Assembly: GCA_000995845.1 (NCBI GenBank)
Contig: LCEZ01000019.1
Span: 8,150 to 18,158 of the forward strand
Reading direction: 5' to 3'
Length of the DNA: 10,009 nt
Source: Parcubacteria group bacterium GW2011_GWD2_43_10
GTDB lineage: Bacteria > Patescibacteriota > Patescibacteriia > Veblenbacterales > UBA10138
Each line of letters starts with the position of its first letter. Position 1 is the stretch's first letter. Positions 6,131-10,009 of this stretch are shown here, in pieces. The notes beneath the pieces are model-generated. The model was not told the origin of the DNA. It did no database searches and worked only from the letters and a program-made list of their open reading frames with translations. The position numbers and the translations under genes are program-made.

Positions 6131-6240
6131 TGAAAATGTTTAAAAATGATGGCTGGCGTTTAGCGTTAGCCCTACTCCTAGTTACTGCTTTGGTTGGATT
6201 GGTGTTTTATTTTACACCACCAGTACTTTCCGGGCGGTAA
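6130..6240 (+). CDS. Putative 36-residue single-pass membrane peptide in the 23S-5S spacer
   Basis: The ORF reads MKMFKNDGWR, then a hydrophobic run of about 20 residues (LALALLLVTALVGLVFYF), then TPPVLSGR and a TAA stop. Basic residues before and after the hydrophobic core look like a designed membrane segment, and a random spacer would rarely give this. It fills the gap between the outer 23S processing stem (ending at 6130) and the 5S stem (from 6246). There is no Shine-Dalgarno sequence, and the start codon lies against a predicted RNA duplex, so translation would depend on processing or leaderless initiation. I recognise no family. It could be a real small membrane protein, a relic, or chance. 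Confidence 0.35.
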   Translation: MKMFKNDGWRLALALLLVTALVGLVFYFTPPVLSGR

Positions 6241-6245
6241 ACCTT

Positions 6246-6399
6246 AAAAAACACGTCACTACGTTTTGGTGATTCAAGCCAAGGGGTAACACCTCTTCCC
6301 ATCCCGAACAGAGCCGTTAAGCCCTTGAGCGCCGATGATACTCAGGCATTAGCCTGTGGGAAAGTAGGCCATCGCCAAAACCTAGAGGCGTGTTTTTTT
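6246..6399 (+). terminator. 5S-flanking stem with T-run (processing stem and terminator)
   Basis: AAAAAACACG at 6246-6255 is complementary to CGTGTTTTTT at 6389-6398, enclosing 5S. The 3' arm ends in seven Ts (6393-6399), so the element can act as a 5S precursor stem and as the end of the rRNA transcript. No compact GC-rich hairpin sits directly before the T-run, so termination strength is uncertain. Confidence 0.6.
6263..6381 (+). rRNA. rrf: 5S ribosomal RNA
   Basis: About 119 nt with the expected core CCCATCCCGAACAGAGCCGTTAAG and GCGCCGATGATACT, and the loop E/GTAGG region. The ends are set by the terminal helix GTTTTGGTGAT / ATCGCCAAAAC (11 bp, one G-U). It lies about 170 nt after 23S in the same transcript. 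Confidence 0.95.
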
Positions 6400-6434
6400 A
6401 TTTACATAAGACTGCTACACTACGGAGAGTAAGT

Positions 6435-7757
6435 ATGCGTACCTACGCTGATTTTCATATCCATTCTAAATATGCCCGGGCGTGTTCGCCGCAATTAACA
6501 CCCGAGAATATTGATTTGTGGTGCCGTATTAAAGGTTTGGGTTTGGTAGCCACCGGTGATTTTACCCATCCTAAATGGTTTGATGATTTGCAGGAAAAAC
6601 TTGAGCCTCATGGCGAAGGTTTGTATCGCTTGAAATCAGAGTTTAGGCAAAAAGAAGCCAGGTTTACACCTGTTGCTGAAACTGATGTGCATTTTATTTG
6701 CGGCACGGAAGTAGCGTGCATTTATAGGCATAATGAGCAAACTAGGCGGGTGCATCATTGTATTTTTGCTCCAAGTTTAGAAGTAGTTGCCAAAATTAAT
6801 ACCACCCTGGAAAAGCGTGGCTGTAAATTAGCCGGTGACGGCCGGCCGATTTTAGGTATGAGCTCAATTGAGCTGTTGAAAATTCTGCTGGAGATTGACC
6901 CCAGGAACGTGCTTATCCCAGCTCATGCTTGGACACCATGGTTTGCAATTTTTGGCTCAAAATCAGGCTATGATTCTATTGCCGAATGTTTTGAAGATCT
7001 GGCGCCTTACATTTTTGCTATTGAAACAGGCTTGTCATCCGATCCCGCTATGAACTGGCGAGTATCAGCTCTGGATAAAGTGGCTTTAACCTCACATTCT
7101 GATGCCCATAGTTTGCCTAATTTAGGTCGGGAGGCTGATGTTTTTGAAGGTAGTGAGCTATCTTACAGCGGAATAATGAAAGCTATTCGTGAAGCTAACC
7201 CGATAGCAGTTAGTGCCAATAAACAAACATCGCCCCTGAAATTAAGCGGGACAGTTGAGTTTTTCCCGGATGAGGGCCGGTATCATTATGATGGGCATCG
7301 TGATTGTAAAGTTTGTTTATCACCAGCCGAGTCTAAAAAACTAAAAAACATTTGCCCCAAGTGTAATCGTGAGCTTACCATCGGAGTTTTGAATCGGGTA
7401 GAAGAATTAGCTGATAACAAACCTGACCGTAAGCCAGCAGGCGCACTCAGTTTTTCCAGTTTGATTGAGTTAGACAAGGTAATAGCCCAGGCTCAAGGCG
7501 TGAAAGGGCGAGCCACTAAAGCCGTGGAAGAACAATATTGGCAATTAGTGTCAGAGGGGCGAGGAGAACTCCAGTTGTTATTAGATGTTCCGCTTGAACG
7601 GCTTACTGCTATTACTACAGAAAGAGTAGTGGAAGCTATCGGGCGGTTGCGGGATGGAGAAATAAAAGGTATTGAGCCTGGGTTTGATGGTGAATACGGC
7701 CAGATTCATCTGTTTGCTGAGGATGAACGAGGTCGTACTCAATCAAGTTTGTTTTAG
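6435..7757 (+). CDS. EndoQ-family PHP-domain endonuclease
   Basis: A 440-residue protein of the endonuclease Q type, which nicks DNA 5' of deaminated bases (uracil, hypoxanthine, xanthine) in archaea and some bacteria. PHP metal motifs: D6-F-H8-I-H10, GD at 41-42 with H45, E92 in ICGTEV, H107-H108, H164 in IPAHAWTPWF, and H221-S-D223-A-H225. A zinc-binding set C291-x2-C294 / C307-x2-C310 is followed by GVLNRVEELAD, typical of the family. The C-terminal helical part ends in QSSLF (436-440), resembling the bacterial beta-clamp-binding motif. I chose ATG 6435 because GGAG lies 8 nt upstream and the protein starts as family members do; the frame is open upstream to a GTG at 6390, inside the rRNA terminator. 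Possible extended -10 TGCTACACT at 6413-6421. Function is by family, not shown here. Confidence 0.9.
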   Translation: MRTYADFHIHSKYARACSPQLTPENIDLWCRIKGLGLVATGDFTHPKWFDDLQEKLEPHGEGLYRLKSEFRQKEARFTPVAETDVHFICGTEVACIYRHNEQTRRVHHCIFAPSLEVVAKINTTLEKRGCKLAGDGRPILGMSSIELLKILLEIDPRNVLIPAHAWTPWFAIFGSKSGYDSIAECFEDLAPYIFAIETGLSSDPAMNWRVSALDKVALTSHSDAHSLPNLGREADVFEGSELSYSGIMKAIREANPIAVSANKQTSPLKLSGTVEFFPDEGRYHYDGHRDCKVCLSPAESKKLKNICPKCNRELTIGVLNRVEELADNKPDRKPAGALSFSSLIELDKVIAQAQGVKGRATKAVEEQYWQLVSEGRGELQLLLDVPLERLTAITTERVVEAIGRLRDGEIKGIEPGFDGEYGQIHLFAEDERGRTQSSLF

Positions 7758-7776
7758 TCAGTATTTTAGTATAAAC

Positions 7777-7805
7777 AAAAACCCTGCGTGTAACGCAGGG
7801 TTTTT
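7777..7805. terminator. Bidirectional intrinsic terminator
   Basis: Stem CCCTGCG / CGCAGGG with loop TGTAA, flanked by five As on the left and five Ts on the right, so it can stop transcription from both sides. It serves the nuclease gene (stop at 7757) and the lysine-rich gene arriving on the - strand. A second hairpin, TCTATTGGA / TCCAATAGA, lies at 7808-7831. Confidence 0.92.
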
Positions 7806-7840
7806 GTTCTATTGGATATATTTCCAATAGACGTTAATAT

Positions 7841-7912
7841 TTAGCGTTTCTTACCACCCTTTTTGGCTTTCTTCACCACTTTTTTCTTGGCTGCCTTTTT
7901 CACCTTTTTCAT
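7841..7912 (-). CDS. Tiny lysine-rich basic peptide (23 residues)
   Basis: The peptide is MKKVKKAAKKKVVKKAKKGG followed by KKR: 13 Lys and 1 Arg in 23 residues, with Ala/Val pairs between lysine pairs, like the tails of histone H1-type and other nucleic-acid-binding proteins. A perfect Shine-Dalgarno sequence, AAGGAGGTGA, lies with GGAGG seven bases before the ATG, the strongest in the window, which is why I chose this start. The frame stays open upstream, and an ATG at 7964-7966 would give a 41-residue version whose extra part (MNHASAYNLM...GGES) also reads like protein. Upstream TATAAT boxes on this strand lie at 7943-7948 and 8014-8019. Too short for family assignment; binding to DNA or rRNA is inferred from charge. 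Confidence 0.55.
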   Translation of the reverse strand: MKKVKKAAKKKVVKKAKKGGKKR

Positions 7913-8013
7913 ACTCTCACCTCCTTCCATTTTGCCCATAAGATTATAGGCAGAAGCATGGTTCATATCACCTTGCTCGTCGTCAACAAGCTGTGTTGCT
8001 TGGTGATACAGTA

Positions 8014-8042
8014 ATTATAAAAAAAAATTGCTCAAACAACAA
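8014..8042 (-). promoter_or_regulatory. Likely promoter for the lysine-rich peptide gene
   Basis: Reading the - strand: TTGTTG (8042-8037), a 17-base spacer and a perfect TATAAT (8019-8014). The start would be near 8007, giving a leader of about 95 nt to the 23-residue ORF or about 40 nt to the longer ORF. A second TATAAT at 7948-7943, without a good -35, could serve the shorter ORF. Confidence 0.5.
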
Positions 8043-8045
8043 GGA

Positions 8046-8054
8046 TGTGGATAA
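8046..8054 (-). promoter_or_regulatory. DnaA box between two - strand genes
   Basis: TTATCCACA on the - strand, an exact match to the consensus, just upstream of the promoter for the lysine-rich gene and just after the terminator of the hydrolase operon. Only one box is present here, so an origin is not supported. Confidence 0.4.
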
Positions 8055-8063
8055 CTTTTTTAC

Positions 8064-8094
8064 AAAAAATTTCTTGCCATTGGGTAAGAAATTT
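8064..8094 (-). terminator. Terminator of the - strand hydrolase operon
   Basis: Reading the - strand, AAATTTCTT and AAGAAATTT form a 9-bp stem around ACCCAATGGC, and the run continues to six Ts. It lies about 50 nt after the hydrolase stop codon. The stem is AT-rich, so it may be weak. Confidence 0.6.
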
Positions 8095-8142
8095 ATTAAA
8101 TAGAAACTTTGGTGGACCTCTTCAGAGTCAGTTGGAATCAAG

Positions 8143-8742
8143 TTAATGTTTTTCTCCAGCAATTTCCAGTACTGCCTCAAGCGCGATTGGCAATTCTGCA
8201 GTTCCTGTGCTGCCGCTAAAATGACCCTTGCTGTGTTCAATAACAATTTTTGACCCTAAAACATTTGAGAAATCATCCTTGTTATCTGTCGGCACATATG
8301 GGTCATTATCCGAAAATATAGCAACGCTGGCTTTAAGATGTTCTGCCACTTTTTTAAGACTTATCGACGTTTTAAGCCATTCGTCAGAAACGCTTCTGAC
8401 AACACCATCATCTTCCAGATTCGTGAGCCTTTTGAAAAAACCAGCAACAAATACAACGCCACCTACTTTTACGTCGTTGGGCAAAGCTTCCAGATAACGA
8501 GCAATAGTTTGGCAACCCATACTGTGGCCAACGAAATAAGTCTGTTCGTCTGGTTTTCCAACTACTTCTTTGAGTTTTGGGACCCAGTTGTTAATTCTTG
8601 GTTCGTTTGGTTCGGGAAGTTGTGGAACAAAAACATTAAAACCCCTTGCTTCTAATTCCTTTTTAAGCCAAGGGAACCATCCTTCTTCAGGGTATCCGTC
8701 CCAACCGTGTGTAATTATTACTCGCTTTTTATTTAGAGACAT
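8143..8742 (-). CDS. RBBP9/YdeN-like alpha/beta hydrolase
   Basis: A 199-residue small serine hydrolase, complete for the family. Landmarks: HGWDG at 12-16 after the first strand (oxyanion-loop region), the nucleophile elbow GHSMG with Ser74, the acid Asp147 in SDNDPYVP, and the general base His174 in KGHFSG. These match the catalytic triad and order of the RBBP9-like group, whose physiological substrates are mostly unknown; ester or peptide-ester hydrolysis is the likely chemistry. It starts 10 nt after the stop of the histidine phosphatase and has no Shine-Dalgarno sequence, which suggests translational coupling in one operon. Cytosolic: no signal peptide or membrane helix. Confidence 0.88.
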   Translation of the reverse strand: MSLNKKRVIITHGWDGYPEEGWFPWLKKELEARGFNVFVPQLPEPNEPRINNWVPKLKEVVGKPDEQTYFVGHSMGCQTIARYLEALPNDVKVGGVVFVAGFFKRLTNLEDDGVVRSVSDEWLKTSISLKKVAEHLKASVAIFSDNDPYVPTDNKDDFSNVLGSKIVIEHSKGHFSGSTGTAELPIALEAVLEIAGEKH

Positions 8743-8752
8743 CTATTGAAAA

Positions 8753-9403
8753 TTAACCCAAATGAGCGTGGTCATTAAATATCCACAAAAGCCATGAGGT
8801 AGTTTCCCATGTTTTACCATACTTTAAGACTGAAAGTCCGGTATTTTCCGTCCCAACTCGCATATGAAAGTTTTTGAAAGCTTCGGGGGTTAGAGAATCA
8901 CCTAAAATTACCCGAGCTATTATAGTTCGTAAGAAAAAACCATGTGTAACAACAACCATTGTTTTTTCTGTTCTATTTTTCAGAAAGTCTAGAGCTTTAT
9001 CTGCCCGTGCAATGTGGTCGTCAAAGTTTTCCCCGTCTTCTGCTCTTAGGCCGTGAGCATAAAGACTTTTCTCCCATTCTTTCCAAAGTCCGCTTGCCTC
9101 CTTATCATCACGAGATTTTCCTCCTAAACGAGTTGGCTTAATTCTTTCAACAAAAAGATCAGAATATTCAGGTTTCTTACCTGTTAATTTAGTTATTGCT
9201 TCTGCCGTTTCTTTTGCCCGAAATAAAGGGCTAACAACCAGAGCCTCAAATGATACTTTTGCTATTCTTTCCGCAATTAGCTTTGCCTGTTGCCGTCCTT
9301 TGCCTGATAGGGGTGAGCCTAATGGTTGATAAACTGGTGTTATATTTGCTTCACTTTCACCGTGTCGCACAAAGTATACAATTTTTTCAGATGCATCATT
9401 CAT
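8753..9403 (-). CDS. Histidine phosphatase family protein (phosphoglycerate mutase-like)
   Basis: A 216-residue member of the histidine phosphatase superfamily, which uses a phosphohistidine intermediate. The signature RHGESEAN carries Arg13, the nucleophile His14 and Glu16. SGKGRQQA follows, then SPLFRAKETA with Arg62, an acidic Glu86 in FVERIKP, and the second catalytic His154 in VVTHG. The C-terminus, with NTGLSVLKYG and WIFNDHAHLG, fits the small phosphatase branch rather than a glycolytic mutase. Substrate cannot be assigned: candidates are phosphorylated sugars, nucleotides or protein residues. It lies between the HIT gene (39 nt upstream) and the hydrolase (10 nt downstream), most likely as the middle gene of one transcript. 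No Shine-Dalgarno sequence is seen. Confidence 0.9.
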   Translation of the reverse strand: MNDASEKIVYFVRHGESEANITPVYQPLGSPLSGKGRQQAKLIAERIAKVSFEALVVSPLFRAKETAEAITKLTGKKPEYSDLFVERIKPTRLGGKSRDDKEASGLWKEWEKSLYAHGLRAEDGENFDDHIARADKALDFLKNRTEKTMVVVTHGFFLRTIIARVILGDSLTPEAFKNFHMRVGTENTGLSVLKYGKTWETTSWLLWIFNDHAHLG

Positions 9404-9442
9404 GATTTTTTGTAAACAAATTATTGAAGAACCAGGTATTTA

Positions 9443-9892
9443 TTATCTAATTTTTTTAGCCAAATCAGATAACTCCTTATCGTCTGCTTGCTTGTAATTA
9501 TGAGAAGAGATATAACCCTCGTATTTTTCAAAATATTTATCCACGTTAGATTTAATCGGTTTCCATTCTGACATCTTAGTTCCATGCATAGGAAAAAGTT
9601 TGGCGTGTAAGTGATTTATACTAAATCCTTCGAAAATTAATCCAGTTCTACCAACATCGTCTAATTTAGCATCTAGTAGTTTAGCCACTTTTTTTGATGC
9701 AGTTATTAAACCATGTAGTATTTCATCAGGCACATCAAAAGCATAGCTTGGGTAATGTTTTTTAGAGATAATTACACCAGATCCTTTGGTATTTGGGAAT
9801 ATTGACAGAAAAGCCAAATAATTATTATCTTCCCATATTTTATGACACGGTGATTCACCGCTTACTATTTTACAGAATATACAGTCATCCAT
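9443..9892 (-). CDS. HIT-family nucleotide hydrolase/transferase with altered His triad
   Basis: A 149-residue HIT protein, a family that hydrolyses or transfers nucleotidyl groups (AMP-lysine, AP4A and similar). The N-terminus DCIFCKIVSGESP holds C4-x2-C7, half of the usual zinc site, followed by the Leu/Phe-rich strand and H46. The triad region reads NHLHAKLFP: His94-x-His96-x-Lys98. The middle His96, the usual nucleophile, is kept, but the third His of H-x-H-x-H is Lys. The C-terminal 45 residues (EWKPIKSNVDKYFEKYEGY onward) form a charged extension seen in some branches. It starts 21 nt after the tRNA-Ala gene and may share its transcript; TATAAT-like bases lie in that gap. Confidence 0.88.
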   Translation of the reverse strand: MDDCIFCKIVSGESPCHKIWEDNNYLAFLSIFPNTKGSGVIISKKHYPSYAFDVPDEILHGLITASKKVAKLLDAKLDDVGRTGLIFEGFSINHLHAKLFPMHGTKMSEWKPIKSNVDKYFEKYEGYISSHNYKQADDKELSDLAKKIR

Positions 9893-9913
9893 AAATTTTA
9901 TTTATTATATATT

Positions 9914-9987
9914 TGGTGGACCGTGCGAGAATCGAACTCGCGCCTCTCGGATGCAAACCGAGTGCACTACCATTATGCTAACGGCCC
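9914..9987 (-). tRNA. tRNA-Ala (anticodon UGC), CCA encoded
   Basis: Read on the - strand: acceptor GGGCCGT / ACGGTCC, D arm GCAT-AATGGTA-GTGC, anticodon stem CTCGG / CCGAG with loop TTTGCAT (anticodon TGC at 9955-9953), 4-base variable loop AGGC, T arm GCGAG-TTCGATT-CTCGC, discriminator A and encoded CCA. Base 3 is G opposite U70, the G-U pair that alanyl-tRNA synthetase recognises, which confirms alanine. Confidence 0.95.
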
Positions 9988-10009
9988 CAGCGATGTTATA
10001 AAGTCAGGC

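Noticed and set aside
6390..6434. N-terminal extension of the nuclease from a GTG at 6390.
   Set aside because: The 15 extra codons overlap the rRNA terminator T-run; the ATG at 6435 has GGAG at good spacing and begins with the family-type N-terminus.
8228..8655. Two overlapping + strand open frames opposite the hydrolase.
   Set aside because: They are shadows of a clear alpha/beta hydrolase on the - strand and show no protein motifs.
8874..9141. Two + strand open frames opposite the histidine phosphatase.
   Set aside because: The - strand protein has complete catalytic motifs; these frames have none.
9537..9545. A third DnaA-like box, TTATCCACG.
   Set aside because: It has a mismatch at the last base and lies inside the HIT coding sequence.
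9914..9987. Reading the tRNA as tRNA-Cys (GCA) by shifting the anticodon register one base.
   Set aside because: The shift leaves a broken anticodon stem; the unshifted fold has perfect stems and the G3-U70 pair diagnostic of alanine.

Overview
The window looks like a chromosomal segment from a Candidate Phyla Radiation (Patescibacteria) bacterium. The evidence is indirect: three tandem small two-helix pilin-like proteins of the type IV secretion pilin kind; a 23S rRNA gene far longer than usual, carrying a self-splicing intron and stem-loop expansions; 23S-5S transcribed from its own promoter with no 16S or spacer tRNA upstream; weak or absent Shine-Dalgarno sequences on most genes; and a bacterial EndoQ-like PHP nuclease. 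The phylum is an inference, and no single marker settles it.

Layout. Positions 1-792 hold the 3' part of a leucyl aminopeptidase gene. Positions 852-2178 hold three tandem pilin-like genes on the + strand, with an intrinsic terminator after the second. A near-consensus promoter (TTGACA, 17 nt, TATACT) at 2207-2235 starts the rRNA unit. Its roughly 260-nt leader holds a DnaA box, a terminator-like hairpin and a boxA-like antitermination site. The 23S gene (about 2501-6093) is enclosed by a perfect 21-bp processing stem. It carries four expansion or intervening segments and a 338-nt group I intron after the equivalent of E. coli U2500. The 23S-5S spacer contains a 36-codon ORF for a putative single-pass membrane peptide, then 5S rRNA (about 6263-6381) and a stem/T-run terminator.

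Downstream on the + strand is an EndoQ-family PHP endonuclease gene (6435-7757) whose protein ends in a sliding-clamp-binding-like motif; a bidirectional terminator follows. The rest is on the - strand. In transcription order it is tRNA-Ala(UGC), a HIT-family protein, a histidine phosphatase, an RBBP9-like alpha/beta hydrolase and a terminator. After that comes a separate promoter and a tiny lysine-rich peptide gene (7841-7912), which has the best Shine-Dalgarno sequence in the window.

How the parts fit. The central block makes the large-subunit rRNAs and has several layers of RNA processing: leader attenuation/antitermination, 23S and 5S precursor stems, intron splicing and a possible intervening-sequence cut. 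The pilin genes probably supply surface or DNA-transfer filaments. The - strand genes form a small housekeeping cluster of phosphate-ester and ester hydrolases behind a tRNA. No CRISPR array, insertion sequence or prophage was seen.
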